Origin: Companilactobacillus alimentarius DSM 20249
GTDB lineage: Bacteria > Bacillota > Bacilli > Lactobacillales > Lactobacillaceae
Assembly (NCBI RefSeq): GCF_002849895.1
Contig: NZ_CP018867.1
Coordinates: 1,054,001 to 1,118,000 of the forward strand
DNA length: 64,000 nucleotides
Direction of reading: 5' to 3'
A model generated the notes under the pieces. That model was given only the letters and a program-made list of their open reading frames with translations. It had not been told where the DNA came from and did not search any database. Position 1 is the stretch's first letter. Each line of letters starts with the position of its first letter. Below are positions 1 to 8,659 of this stretch, one piece after another. A program made the translations under genes and the position numbers.

Positions 1-44
1 TCTCTTTTATCGCTTTCGACCCATCTTCTTAGCGGATTTGCCAT
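1..44 (-). CDS. secA: SecA preprotein translocase ATPase, first 14 codons only
   Basis: Reading leftwards from an ATG at 44, the peptide is MANPLRRWVESDKR, and the window ends inside the next codon. This matches the start of lactobacillar SecA proteins as I know them (MANxLRKWVESDKR). An AGGAGAG ribosome binding site lies about 10 bases upstream. The gene sits directly downstream of hpf on the same strand, which is the usual hpf-secA order in Lactobacillales. SecA is the ATPase that drives Sec-dependent protein export. Only the extreme N-terminus is visible, so the call rests on this short match and on synteny. Confidence 0.8.
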   Translation of the reverse strand, partial: MANPLRRWVESDKR

Positions 45-210
45 ATTTATATATCTCTCCTAAGTGTAATAAACATACTCTTAATAGTAGCATTAATTTT
101 TAAACTTTTAAACTCAATATCTTTGAAATAGACTTTTCAGGAATACAATGATACACCATTTTCTTATCTTATAGTATTAAGAATGCTTTACAAAGAAGAA
201 TTGACCACAA

Positions 211-243
211 AAAAAGCTGAAATCTTACTGATTTCAGCTTTTT
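211..243 (-). terminator. Terminator after hpf
   Basis: A 14-bp perfect stem (AAAAAGCTGAAATC with GATTTCAGCTTTTT) closes over a 5-base loop and ends in a T run. It lies about 20 bases past the hpf stop codon and separates hpf from secA. The symmetric A and T runs could make it work in both directions. Confidence 0.85.
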
Positions 244-263
244 AGAACTGTTATTCATTTATT

Positions 264-812
264 TTATTCATTAGTTTCAATCAAACCATATCTACCATCG
301 TTACGCTTGTATACGATGCTTGCTCCATTTGTTTCTGAATCTTCAAAAATAAAGAATTCATGACCAAGCATTTCCATTTGTAAAACGGCTTCTTCAGCAT
401 TCATTGGTTTCAATGACAAACGTTTTGTTCTTACGATTTGTGATTTATCTTCCTCAGTATCTTCAGATGTAACATCATTTAAAGGAATATCTCTAATGCT
501 GCCACCTTCACGGCTCTTACGATTTACACGTGTCTTAAACTTCTTGATTTGTCTTTCAAGCTTATCAATTACAAGATCAATTCCGGCATATAAATCATCG
601 TTTACTTCCTCAGCTCTCAATGTGATATATGGTAATGGAATAGTTACCTCAACCTTTGTACCTTTTGATGGATATGTTTTCAAATTTACATGAGCAATTG
701 GATTGCTGTCATCGCTGAAATATTTTTCCATCTTTGAAATTCTTTTTTCAACATATTCGCGAATTGATGAAGTTACCTCAATATTTTCACCACGTACATT
801 AATAGTTAACAT
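264..812 (-). CDS. hpf: Long-form ribosome hibernation promoting factor
   Basis: This 182-residue protein has the two-part layout of long HPF (YvyD type). The N-terminal S30AE domain (about residues 1-105) binds the 30S subunit. A basic linker follows, and the C-terminal domain (about 125-180) carries the conserved NAEEAVLQMEMLGHEFF stretch, which in this family mediates dimerisation into 100S ribosomes. It acts in the cytoplasm when growth slows. The ATG at 812 is preceded by GGAAGGAGAG. It lies between comFC and secA and has its own promoter, so it is probably expressed separately from the competence genes. The length is typical of Firmicute long HPF. Confidence 0.96.
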   Translation of the reverse strand: MLTINVRGENIEVTSSIREYVEKRISKMEKYFSDDSNPIAHVNLKTYPSKGTKVEVTIPLPYITLRAEEVNDDLYAGIDLVIDKLERQIKKFKTRVNRKSREGGSIRDIPLNDVTSEDTEEDKSQIVRTKRLSLKPMNAEEAVLQMEMLGHEFFIFEDSETNGASIVYKRNDGRYGLIETNE

Positions 813-840
813 AATAATCTCTCCTTCCGACGAGTAGGAA

Positions 841-901
841 ATTAAAGAGCATCTTTACATCTCTTTAATGCAATTATAATATTCTTATGCCTTGTTGACA
901 A
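841..901 (-). promoter_or_regulatory. hpf promoter and leader hairpin
   Basis: On the minus strand TTGTCA (896-901) and TATAAT (873-878) are separated by exactly 17 bases. Just downstream, ATTAAAGAG (861-869) and CTCTTTAAT (841-849) can pair into a 9-bp stem with an 11-base loop. This places a hairpin in the 5' leader shortly before the ribosome binding site. The promoter match is strong; a role for the hairpin in mRNA stability or translation is inference. Confidence 0.7.
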
Positions 902-909
902 CGTTTACA

Positions 910-1590
910 CTATCTTGATAATGAAAACGTTGAAATATTTTGAAATCCTTGCTCTGAAAATATATCATGAGCATACATCAACGTACGCCCCGTCGTATAA
1001 ATATCATCCAATATTAAGATTCTCTGATTCCTTGGTATAAGATTGATTTCAGGCAAACCCAAAAAGGTTTGAGGCGTTCTCATTCTCTCTAAACGATTCT
1101 TCTGAGCTTGTGGCTTATCAGCATCAACTTTTACTAAAAGCTTTTTCAAATCAAAAATATCAGCATACAATTCATAAACGGGGTCAAAACCACGTTGCTG
1201 AAAGTGACCTCGACTAGCAGGAATATAAGTAATCACATCAAATTGATTTTTCAAAGACCAACTCTTAATATCTTGATAAAACAACTTTGCTAACAAGACA
1301 TCTCCATATCGTTTATACAGCTTGAAATAGCTGTGTATGAACTGATTATACTCAAACAAAGCTTGATGACAATTAATTTCTTGATATTTTTGCTCCCAAA
1401 TTTGACAATCAGAACAAATTTCAAAACTATCTGGCTTAAAACAATGAGGACAATTATTTCGACCTGCCAACGGCGACAGCTGTTCTCGACATAAATTACA
1501 AATATAGTTAGGGATTATTTCTTTAAATGAGAAAATTTCAGTTATTTTTAAATTATTTATTATCTCCATTCCGCAATTAAGACACCGCAT
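910..1590 (-). CDS. comFC: ComFC family phosphoribosyltransferase-like competence protein
   Basis: The protein has about 226 residues. The N-terminal part carries paired cysteines (CLNCG, CNLC, CPHC, CSDC) that suggest zinc binding. The C-terminal part is a phosphoribosyltransferase-like domain with the PRPP-loop motif ILILDDIYTTGRT. In competent Gram-positive bacteria ComFC works with ComFA in uptake of single-stranded DNA. The ATG at 1590 overlaps the comFA stop codon (TGATG), implying translational coupling; a GTG one codon earlier (1593) is possible. No frameshift or key loss is visible, so the gene looks intact even if natural competence is untested in this organism. Confidence 0.92.
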   Translation of the reverse strand: MRCLNCGMEIINNLKITEIFSFKEIIPNYICNLCREQLSPLAGRNNCPHCFKPDSFEICSDCQIWEQKYQEINCHQALFEYNQFIHSYFKLYKRYGDVLLAKLFYQDIKSWSLKNQFDVITYIPASRGHFQQRGFDPVYELYADIFDLKKLLVKVDADKPQAQKNRLERMRTPQTFLGLPEINLIPRNQRILILDDIYTTGRTLMYAHDIFSEQGFQNISTFSLSR

Positions 1591-2894
1591 CACTTCACCT
1601 GCCGATTCAAATATGATATTTCCGCACAGGCTAAACGAATTTGCTGATTATAGTACTGATAATAAAAATGAACCTCATCGTCGAAGGAATCTTTGGCCCT
1701 TCCAGCTCGGCCAGCAATTTGAATTAAAGAGGTTTTGGAAAATTCTTTAGCATCAGCATTCAAAACTATAACCATAATCTTTTTAAAGGTTACTCCACGT
1801 TCCAGAATTGTTGTCGTCAAAATTGCTTGTACCTTGCGCTCACGAAACAGTTGAACTTTTTCTAGCCGTTGTTTATCCTGTGAACTCACCGATACAAAAC
1901 TCAATTGTGGATAAAACTTCTCTAATTTTTTAGCAAATGATCTCATCACAGGAATCGAAGGAAAGAAAATCATTACACGAACATTATTTTTTAAAATTTG
2001 CTCCAACTTAAGACGTATCCGTGGATTCAAATTGAGAAAATCGATCTTCTTAAACAGTAAATGACAATGAGGTTCCGGCAAAGGATGACCGTGAAATCTT
2101 TGATATAATTGGGATAATGTTATTTGTTTACTTTTAACTTTTTTCAATAACTGTTTCGGTGGTGTAGCGGACAAAAAGACTGTCATACCAGTTTTTTTAC
2201 GAGATTTTTTGATAGCCTTATGCAACATTAAATTTCCAGCCAAAGGATAAGAGTCAACCTCATCAATGATCAAGAGATCAAAAGCTCGTTCAAACCTTAT
2301 TAATTGATGGACCGTCATAACGGCAATCTGAGTCAAATGATATTTTTCTAAACTTTTACCATGAAATAGACCAATTGAAGTTGTCGGAAAGACTTTTTGT
2401 ATTCGTGGAAATAATTCAACGCATACATCTACTCGAGGTGAACAGATAGCAATTCTTTGACGCTGTTTCAAAGCCTGTTCAATCAAGGGAAAGATCATTT
2501 CCGTTTTACCTGCACCGGTTACCGCCCATACTAAGTGATCTTGATGGTGCTTAAAAGCATTTAAAAGCTCTGTAACGCCTTTTTTCTGATTTGCTGTTAA
2601 TTCACCGTCCCACTGTAAATATTGGCCTTGCTGTGGAAATAAGATGTCTGTGCCCGTAATTACCAATTGGTCGGTCCTTCTAATCTTCCCTAGATTGATA
2701 CAATTGCGACAATAGTCACATTTAGTTGTGATTTTTATTGGCATCAAACAACGATAACAAACTATTGTCCCCGCCTCATTTTTAGTTGCTTTGACCTTCT
2801 TTCCACCTTGGGAAAGTAAATTCTTTTGGATATCAGAATCCAAATCACGCACATTGATAATTCGCCCACCGAGATATTCATTTAAATTATTCAT
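1590..2894 (-). CDS. comFA: ComFA DNA translocation helicase
   Basis: This DEAD-box-like ATPase of about 434 residues is thought to power DNA import during transformation. It has a four-cysteine zinc finger near residues 45-70 (CYRC and CDYCRNC), a Walker A motif (AVTGAGKTE), a DEVD box in place of DEAD (LLIIDEVDSY), an SAT-type motif (FLSATPP) and a C-terminal helicase domain with QIAGRAGR. I chose the ATG at 2894 because the product then starts MNNLNEYLGGR, as in homologues; an in-frame start at 2921 exists, but neither has a clear ribosome binding site. It is transcribed with comFC and diverges from yigZ. Confidence 0.92.
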   Translation of the reverse strand: MNNLNEYLGGRIINVRDLDSDIQKNLLSQGGKKVKATKNEAGTIVCYRCLMPIKITTKCDYCRNCINLGKIRRTDQLVITGTDILFPQQGQYLQWDGELTANQKKGVTELLNAFKHHQDHLVWAVTGAGKTEMIFPLIEQALKQRQRIAICSPRVDVCVELFPRIQKVFPTTSIGLFHGKSLEKYHLTQIAVMTVHQLIRFERAFDLLIIDEVDSYPLAGNLMLHKAIKKSRKKTGMTVFLSATPPKQLLKKVKSKQITLSQLYQRFHGHPLPEPHCHLLFKKIDFLNLNPRIRLKLEQILKNNVRVMIFFPSIPVMRSFAKKLEKFYPQLSFVSVSSQDKQRLEKVQLFRERKVQAILTTTILERGVTFKKIMVIVLNADAKEFSKTSLIQIAGRAGRAKDSFDDEVHFYYQYYNQQIRLACAEISYLNRQVK

Positions 2895-2923
2895 GATTAA
2901 AATTACGTAAAAGGAGAACATCT

Positions 2924-3562
2924 TTGCAAAATTACAAAACTATTGCTCAAACGGGCAGTCACGAAAAAGATATAAAGAAATCACGCTTTATTGCTCATAT
3001 TGCTCAAACTAATTCAGAGGCTGAAGCCAAGGAATTTATTCAAAAAATTCGAACGCAGGAATCAGGTGCGACTCATAATTGTACTGCTTACGTCGTTATG
3101 GAAAACATCAAAACTGAACGCATGTCAGACGATGGCGAACCCAGTGGTACCGCTGGATCACCTATTCTCAATGTCTTACAGCAACAAGACCTTTTGAACG
3201 TTACCGTAGTTGTAACCCGTTATTTTGGCGGTATAAAACTTGGAGCCGGAGGTCTCATTAGAGCTTACTCTTCAACTACCGCCGAGGCCGTTAAAGAAAT
3301 TGGCTTAGTAGAAAATCGAATTCAACAAGGTTTTGAATTAACTATTCCTTATCATTTATTTGATAAATTTGAAAATTATAGCAAAAATGAAAAAATTAAA
3401 CTTGAAAACAAACAATTTGCGGCTGATATCAAGTGTGAAATCTATTTAGATTTAGGAAATGTAGATACAGCTGTTCAAAATATTAAAGATCTTTTCCAAA
3501 ATCAAATCTCTTTGAAAAAAACTGAAAAAACTTTTAAACAAGTACCTGTAGAAGCAAACTAA
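2924..3562 (+). CDS. yigZ: YigZ/IMPACT family protein
   Basis: The 212-residue protein has the UPF0029/IMPACT N-terminal domain (about 1-120), with the typical ATHNCTAYV and DDGEPSGTAG segments, and a C-terminal DUF1949-type ferredoxin-like domain. The TTG at 2924 follows a strong AAAGGAG site, which decides the start. Family members have been linked to translation control and stress, but the biochemical role in bacteria is not settled. It is the only plus-strand gene in the first 18 kb and is divergent from comFA, an arrangement common in Lactobacillales. Confidence 0.93.
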   Translation: MQNYKTIAQTGSHEKDIKKSRFIAHIAQTNSEAEAKEFIQKIRTQESGATHNCTAYVVMENIKTERMSDDGEPSGTAGSPILNVLQQQDLLNVTVVVTRYFGGIKLGAGGLIRAYSSTTAEAVKEIGLVENRIQQGFELTIPYHLFDKFENYSKNEKIKLENKQFAADIKCEIYLDLGNVDTAVQNIKDLFQNQISLKKTEKTFKQVPVEAN

Positions 3563-3564
3563 AA

Positions 3565-3607
3565 ATGGGTCCAGTAATCAAATCATGATTACTAGACCTA
3601 TTTTTTT
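3565..3607. terminator. Bidirectional terminator between yigZ and the XRE gene
   Basis: A stem of about 16 bp (ATGGGTCCAGTAATCA against TGATTACTAGACCTAT) is followed by a T run on the plus strand. On the minus strand the A run becomes a T run. It serves yigZ and the convergent regulator gene. Confidence 0.88.
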
Positions 3608-3615
3608 ATCCCTCT

Positions 3616-4368
3616 TTAATATTTACCCGTCTGAACCGTAAATATTGCTGAATCGTTTCCTTTACTCTTACTTTCCCTCCACATCTGGTACATATCACGG
3701 TATTCTGAATAATCTTTATACATATTGTTTCGAATCGATCTAGGAATTGTTTCCCAATCAATAAAATTTATTCTAGAAACATAAATGCCACGATGCTTTA
3801 CCATAGCATATGACTTATTCTTGGGCGATAAGCCACCATAAAATGATAAAAACATCGAATCTCCCCAGGCGTTATCGGTCACAACCATATTTTTGTAAGG
3901 GGAACCCAAGACCTTTTTAGTTTTGTTTTTACCAAGAGATACTTTAGTATAATCCGATTCACTAGCTGACTCTTCTGTTGGTATAGTTGCATAACCAATC
4001 TTTTCTTGCAGCAACGGATTAAATCGATCAACTAAAACATTTTTATACTGGTAAGTTGAAAGAAAAATAAATCCTCCAAATACCATAGTCATAAAAATGA
4101 CAGCTACTATCAGCCACTTTTTATAAACAATTTTCAACTTCAAATCTTTATCAATTTTATTCACCGTTTTAATATCTCCCTTTAAAAACTCATCTAAGGA
4201 AACTTTCAAAATGGAACTAAGATTGATCAACAAAGAAATATCGGGATATGTTCGTCCTGTTTCCCAACTAGAGACAGTCTTATCAGAGACATTTAATTTT
4301 TGGGCTAAATCCTTCTGCGTTAAATTGTTTTGCTTACGATACCTTCTTAATTGTTCATTCAATTCCAT
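3616..4368 (-). CDS. Membrane-anchored XRE-family transcriptional regulator
   Basis: The first 60 residues are a helix-turn-helix of the Cro/CI type (LTQKDLAQKLNVSDKTVSSWETGRTYPD). A short linker leads to one predicted membrane helix at about residues 84-104. The remaining roughly 145 residues carry no motif I recognise and would face outside. This layout suggests that an extracellular or membrane signal is passed to a DNA-binding domain. The target genes are unknown; it may autoregulate. It is a single-gene unit between yigZ and tagO and is bounded by terminators on both sides. Confidence 0.8.
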   Translation of the reverse strand: MELNEQLRRYRKQNNLTQKDLAQKLNVSDKTVSSWETGRTYPDISLLINLSSILKVSLDEFLKGDIKTVNKIDKDLKLKIVYKKWLIVAVIFMTMVFGGFIFLSTYQYKNVLVDRFNPLLQEKIGYATIPTEESASESDYTKVSLGKNKTKKVLGSPYKNMVVTDNAWGDSMFLSFYGGLSPKNKSYAMVKHRGIYVSRINFIDWETIPRSIRNNMYKDYSEYRDMYQMWRESKSKGNDSAIFTVQTGKY

Positions 4369-4480
4369 TTTAATTTCTCCTCAATATCAATTTAACGGGG
4401 ACTAGTTTATTTAACTACCTACATACGATAGAATTCAATAATATCTATATCTGACTTTTGTGGAATAAACTCTAACAACA

Positions 4481-4508
4481 AAAAAGCAGGCGCTATAACG
4501 ACGTCTGC
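4481..4508 (-). terminator. Terminator after tagO
   Basis: On the minus strand GCAGACG and CGCCTGC form a 7-bp stem with one G-T pair, followed by six T. It lies about 10 bases past the tagO stop codon. Confidence 0.8.
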
Positions 4509-4518
4509 CATAATATTT

Positions 4519-5628
4519 TTAATTTTTCTTCTCTAAACGTTTTACAAATTTTTGAATCGCCTTTAACAAAGGTTGTCGATTATCGCCTAACAACCCAATT
4601 GATTCAATAAATAATTCCAAACCAATCAATACACCGACCGTCAACAATACGCTTCCCCAAAGTGTTGACAATGGATACAACAGTGAAATAAAGGCAAACA
4701 CTAGGGACAAGCCATAAATAACTAAAACAGTTTGACGATGCGACAAGCCCAATTGCATCAAACGATGGTGCAAATGATGCTTATCAGCTTGCATGATCGG
4801 TTTCTTATTCAATAATCTTCTTAAAATTGCATAAACAGTATCAGTTATTGGCACTCCCATGATAACCACTGGCATCAATAGAGTAATAAACGTAACGTTT
4901 TTTAAACCTTTAAGTGAGAAAACAGCCATCATGAAACCAATAAATAATGAACCTGTGTCACCCAAAAAGATACTAGCTGGATGAAAATTATGCGGTAAGA
5001 ATCCAACTAAAGCTGAAACCATAGCAAATATCCAAATAGCAACGTAAACGTTAGTGAAATTCAAAAAGAAGTACGCCATCACTCCCATTGTGAATAAGGC
5101 TATGATTGAAACTCCAGTAGCTAAACCATCAAGCCCATCAATTAGATTTACCGCATTGGTAATCGCAATTATCCAAATGATAGTAATTGGGAAACTCCAC
5201 CAACCTAAATTAAAGGATCCAATGATCGGCAGCGTTACCTCGTTCATTCGAATCCCAGCCAAGAAATAAATAACCAATGAAGCCGCGAAGATTCCAGCTA
5301 ATTTAGCCTTAGGCGACAACTCACGAATATCATCAATAATACCTGTCAAAACAATAATACATTCCGCTAAAAATACACTGAACAATTCATGGGTTGGAAA
5401 TTGTTCTCGCAATAAGGCAAATGTGGCGAAGTTAAATGCAATAAAAATAGCCAGACCACCCATAGTTGGCATTGGTTTAATATTTACCCGCCGAGCATTA
5501 GGTTTATCGACAGCACCCAAAATATAAGCCAATTTCACCACAAAAGGAGTTATCACGGCCGAAAGAATCATCGTTAAAAATAATTTTACTATTACACTAA
5601 ACATACCCGACATTTTTGAAAAACTCAC
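4519..5628 (-). CDS. tagO: Undecaprenyl-phosphate N-acetylglucosaminyl 1-phosphate transferase
   Basis: This 369-residue polytopic membrane protein belongs to the MraY/WecA family (glycosyltransferase 4 superfamily). It moves GlcNAc-1-phosphate from UDP-GlcNAc onto undecaprenyl phosphate, the first step of wall teichoic acid and some polysaccharide pathways. Visible signatures are PNARRVN near the N-terminus, the NLIDGLDGLA motif with catalytic aspartates, FLGDTGS, and the histidine-rich DKHHLHHRL loop that separates WecA/TagO enzymes from MraY. Start choice is between the GTG at 5628 and an ATG at 5613; GGAAAG lies just upstream. It has its own terminator, so it is probably monocistronic. 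Confidence 0.93.
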   Translation of the reverse strand: MSFSKMSGMFSVIVKLFLTMILSAVITPFVVKLAYILGAVDKPNARRVNIKPMPTMGGLAIFIAFNFATFALLREQFPTHELFSVFLAECIIVLTGIIDDIRELSPKAKLAGIFAASLVIYFLAGIRMNEVTLPIIGSFNLGWWSFPITIIWIIAITNAVNLIDGLDGLATGVSIIALFTMGVMAYFFLNFTNVYVAIWIFAMVSALVGFLPHNFHPASIFLGDTGSLFIGFMMAVFSLKGLKNVTFITLLMPVVIMGVPITDTVYAILRRLLNKKPIMQADKHHLHHRLMQLGLSHRQTVLVIYGLSLVFAFISLLYPLSTLWGSVLLTVGVLIGLELFIESIGLLGDNRQPLLKAIQKFVKRLEKKN

Positions 5629-5680
5629 TTTCCATTAATAGAACAATTATACAATACCTAAGTCTTAAACAAAAAGAAAA

Positions 5681-5713
5681 TTAAAAAAAGAGCGTATCAA
5701 CGATACACCCCTC
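5681..5713 (-). terminator. Terminator after rny
   Basis: On the minus strand GTGTATC-GTT-GATACGC forms a tight hairpin with one wobble pair and is followed by a T-rich tract of seven T. It sits about 10 bases downstream of the rny stop. Confidence 0.85.
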
Positions 5714-5723
5714 TAAAAACTAT

Positions 5724-7289
5724 TTACTTAGCTAATTCTACTTTTCTAACTTCACGAACCACAGTAACTTTGATATGACCAGGATACTCAAGATTCTGTT
5801 CAATCTCCCCTTTTATATCACGAGCTAGAATTGCGGCTTTATCATCGGAAATTTCCTCCGGTTTAACCATGACTCTAATTTCATGGCCAGCCTGAATTGC
5901 ATAACTATGATCAACACCATCATGCTTATTGGCAATTTCTTCCAGTTTCTCAAGTCGATGGATGTAATTTTCCATCGATTCAGATCTTGCACCAGGACGC
6001 GCTGCCGAAATAGCATCAGCGGTTGCGACAATTGTTGCAATAAATGATGTTGGTTCAACATCCCCATGATGCGAGGCAATTGTATTAATAACTACCTCTG
6101 GTTCCTTATACTTAGTGGCGATATCAACACCTATTTCTACGTGTGAACCGTCAACTTCACGATCGATAGCTTTACCGATATCGTGTAATAAACCTGCTCG
6201 TTTTGCTAACATAACATTTTCACCCATTTCAGCAGCCATTATAGCGGATAATTTAGCTACCTCGATTGAATGATTCAAAACATTTTGACCGTAACTTGTA
6301 CGATATTGCATACGTCCGATGATCTTAATTAGATCTGGATTGATCGAAGTGATGCCCAAACTATAAATAGTTTGTTCACCAATTTCACGAATATGATCAT
6401 CCATTTCTTTTCTAGCTTTATCAACCATCTCTTCAATACGAGCTGGATGAATTCGACCATCTTCAATTAGTTTCTCCAAAGCGATTCGAGCAATCTCTCT
6501 TCTGACAGGATCAAATCCGCTCAAAGCGACAGCTTCTGGAGTATCGTCAATAATTAAATCAACTCCAGTAAGGGATTCAATTGTTCGAATATTTCTACCT
6601 TCACGTCCAATGATTCTTCCCTTCATATCCTCATTAGGCAACGTTACAGTAGTTACAGTCGATTCCGATACAGTATCGGCTGCACTTCTTTGAATGGCAG
6701 AGACGATCAATTCCTTAGCGTCTTTTTCAACACGTTGTTTGGCTTGCTCGTCACTTTCCTTTATCATTTTGGCACGTTCATGTACCAATTCTTTGTTCAA
6801 CTTACCAAGAATAATTTTTCTTGCTTGTTCACGAGTTAAGTTACTTACTCTTACCAGCTCCGCTTGCTGTTCATTAAGAGTTTCAGTCAATTGTTTATCT
6901 TTTTCACTAAGTTTATGTTGTCGTGCTGAAATATCATTCTCATTATTTTCGATATTTTCCTCACGCTTTTCAAGCGATTGGTCTTTTTTATCCAAAATGT
7001 CTTGTCGTTCGAGAATTCTATTTTCTTGTTTCTGAATGTCCTTACGACGTTCCTTCAATTCATCTTCCTGTTTCTCACGGTATTGATGAATCTCATCTTT
7101 AGCTTCAAGCATTGTCTCCTTTTTCAAGGATTTGGCAGCTTTCTTTGCATTTGAAACAATATCTGCAGCAGTTTGTTTAGCTTGTGAAAGTTTCTTTTCG
7201 TAGGCATCTTTACAGAGAGCATATCCGAATAGGATACCCACAATCAATGTTACTAGAGCGAAAGAGAAGGTTATGATAGCTGGATACAT
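5724..7289 (-). CDS. rny: Ribonuclease Y
   Basis: The 521-residue protein has the full RNase Y architecture. An N-terminal membrane helix (about 5-24) is followed by a long charged coiled coil (about 30-200), a KH RNA-binding domain with [12 protein letters not shown] and an HD hydrolase domain with the metal-binding HDIGKAID motif. In Firmicutes this membrane-bound endonuclease starts decay of many mRNAs. It lies downstream of recA on the same strand, as in many Bacilli, but each gene has its own terminator. Nothing is missing or unusual. Confidence 0.97.
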   Translation of the reverse strand: MYPAIITFSFALVTLIVGILFGYALCKDAYEKKLSQAKQTAADIVSNAKKAAKSLKKETMLEAKDEIHQYREKQEDELKERRKDIQKQENRILERQDILDKKDQSLEKREENIENNENDISARQHKLSEKDKQLTETLNEQQAELVRVSNLTREQARKIILGKLNKELVHERAKMIKESDEQAKQRVEKDAKELIVSAIQRSAADTVSESTVTTVTLPNEDMKGRIIGREGRNIRTIESLTGVDLIIDDTPEAVALSGFDPVRREIARIALEKLIEDGRIHPARIEEMVDKARKEMDDHIREIGEQTIYSLGITSINPDLIKIIGRMQYRTSYGQNVLNHSIEVAKLSAIMAAEMGENVMLAKRAGLLHDIGKAIDREVDGSHVEIGVDIATKYKEPEVVINTIASHHGDVEPTSFIATIVATADAISAARPGARSESMENYIHRLEKLEEIANKHDGVDHSYAIQAGHEIRVMVKPEEISDDKAAILARDIKGEIEQNLEYPGHIKVTVVREVRKVELAK

Positions 7290-7407
7290 GCTACCACCTC
7301 CATATTTGCTTTTTTAAAAGATTTGTTTGTAAAAGTAATTGTTACAAATTATTTACATACAACTTAATATTATAGAATAAATATGACCTGTCAACCAAGT
7401 AAAAAGA

Positions 7408-7438
7408 AAAAAAAGAGACTTATTCAGTCTCTTTTTTA
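7408..7438 (-). terminator. Terminator overlapping the recA stop codon
   Basis: The stem AAAAGAGACT / AGTCTCTTTT encloses GAATA and ends in a T run. Part of the left arm is the last coding stretch of recA (Glu-Thr-Glu-stop), so the coding region runs into the hairpin. Confidence 0.88.
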
Positions 7439-8571
7439 TTAGAATCAGGAATTAAATCAATACTTGACGCCTTTTTCACGGAATCTTTTGGATCTTTTTT
7501 ATTTTTAGAATCTTTTGAATCTTCTTTGGAATCTTTGGAATCTTTAGAGTCTTTTGAATCATCATCTGATTTTTTGGCTCCATCCATTCCATAAGCTTCA
7601 CGAACTTTCTTTCGAATCTCATCCATCTTTTCAGGATTCTCAGACAAGTAGGTCTTCGCATTTTCTCGACCTTGGCCGATTCTTTCATCTCCATATGAAT
7701 ACCATGAACCACTCTTGTCGATGATATCTTTTTCGACAGCCATATCAACCAATTCACCGGTTTGAGAAATTCCCTTACCATACATGATATCTACCAAAGC
7801 AACCTTAAATGGTGGAGCCACCTTGTTTTTAACAACTTTAATCTTAGTACGGTTACCAATAACATCTGAGCCATCTTTAATCTGTTCAGCACGGCGTACT
7901 TCAAGTCTGATCGTAGCGTAGAATTTCAAAGCACGACCACCAGGAGTTGTTTCTGGATTACCAAACATAATACCGACTTTTTCACGAATTTGATTAATAA
8001 ACAGTGCAATTGTCTTAGTTTTATTGATAGTACCAGATAATTTACGCAATGCTTGTGACATCAATCTAGCTTGTAGACCAACATGAGCATCACCCATTTC
8101 GCCTTCAATTTCGGCACGTGGAACTAAAGCGGCAACTGAATCAACAACAACAATATCCACAGCACCACTAGTCACTAACGCATCAGCAATCTCTAAACCT
8201 TGTTCACCTGTATCAGGTTGGGATAGCAATAAATCATCAATATTAACACCTAATGCTTTGGCATACTCTGGATCCATCGCATTCTCGGCATCAATATAAG
8301 CGGCAGTTCCACCTTGCTTTTGTACCTGAGCAACGGCATGCAAAGCTACAGTAGTTTTACCAGAACTTTCTGGGCCATAGATTTCAACAATTCTTCCACG
8401 TGGAAATCCACCCACACCTAGAGCGTTGTCTAGGGCTAATGAACCTGTAGATACAGTTGAAATTTGAGTGTTTAAATCATCACCCATTCTCATAATGGCA
8501 CCTTTACCAAAATCCTTTTCAATCTTTTTTAAGGCTACATCTAAAGCCTTTTGTCGTTCATCTTTAGCCAA
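7420..8571 (-). CDS. recA: RecA recombinase with an extended KDS-repeat tail
   Basis: RecA forms filaments on single-stranded DNA, carries out homologous strand exchange and triggers LexA self-cleavage. The core is canonical, with the P-loop GPESSGKTT near residue 65 and the VVVDSVAAL Walker B segment. The TTG start at 8571 is set by AGGAGGAAA eight bases upstream. The protein has 383 residues, longer than the usual roughly 350. The surplus is in the C-terminal tail, which consists of repeated Lys-Asp-Ser units encoded by an imperfect 9-base repeat at about 7481-7570. The RecA tail is normally acidic and modulates filament formation; here it has nearly balanced charge. The function of the expansion is unknown. 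Confidence 0.98.
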   Translation of the reverse strand: MAKDERQKALDVALKKIEKDFGKGAIMRMGDDLNTQISTVSTGSLALDNALGVGGFPRGRIVEIYGPESSGKTTVALHAVAQVQKQGGTAAYIDAENAMDPEYAKALGVNIDDLLLSQPDTGEQGLEIADALVTSGAVDIVVVDSVAALVPRAEIEGEMGDAHVGLQARLMSQALRKLSGTINKTKTIALFINQIREKVGIMFGNPETTPGGRALKFYATIRLEVRRAEQIKDGSDVIGNRTKIKVVKNKVAPPFKVALVDIMYGKGISQTGELVDMAVEKDIIDKSGSWYSYGDERIGQGRENAKTYLSENPEKMDEIRKKVREAYGMDGAKKSDDDSKDSKDSKDSKEDSKDSKNKKDPKDSVKKASSIDLIPDSNKKETE

Positions 8572-8641
8572 ATTGCTTTCCTCCTAATGCATTCATCACT
8601 AAGTATATTATTAGTAATCCACTAAAAAAGCAAGAAAAAAG

Positions 8642-8659
8642 CGAACAAATGTTTGTTCG
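8642..8659. promoter_or_regulatory. Palindrome upstream of recA: cinA terminator and possible DinR/LexA box
   Basis: CGAACAAATGTTTGTTCG is an inverted repeat with 8-base arms. The first 14 bases fit the Gram-positive SOS consensus CGAACRNRYGTTYC at 13 of 14 positions. On the minus strand the same palindrome follows the cinA stop and runs into C and six T, so it also looks like an intrinsic terminator. A likely recA promoter (TTGCTT, 17 bases, TAATAT) begins about 8 bases downstream. Both readings are supported by sequence; repressor binding is inference. Confidence 0.55.
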
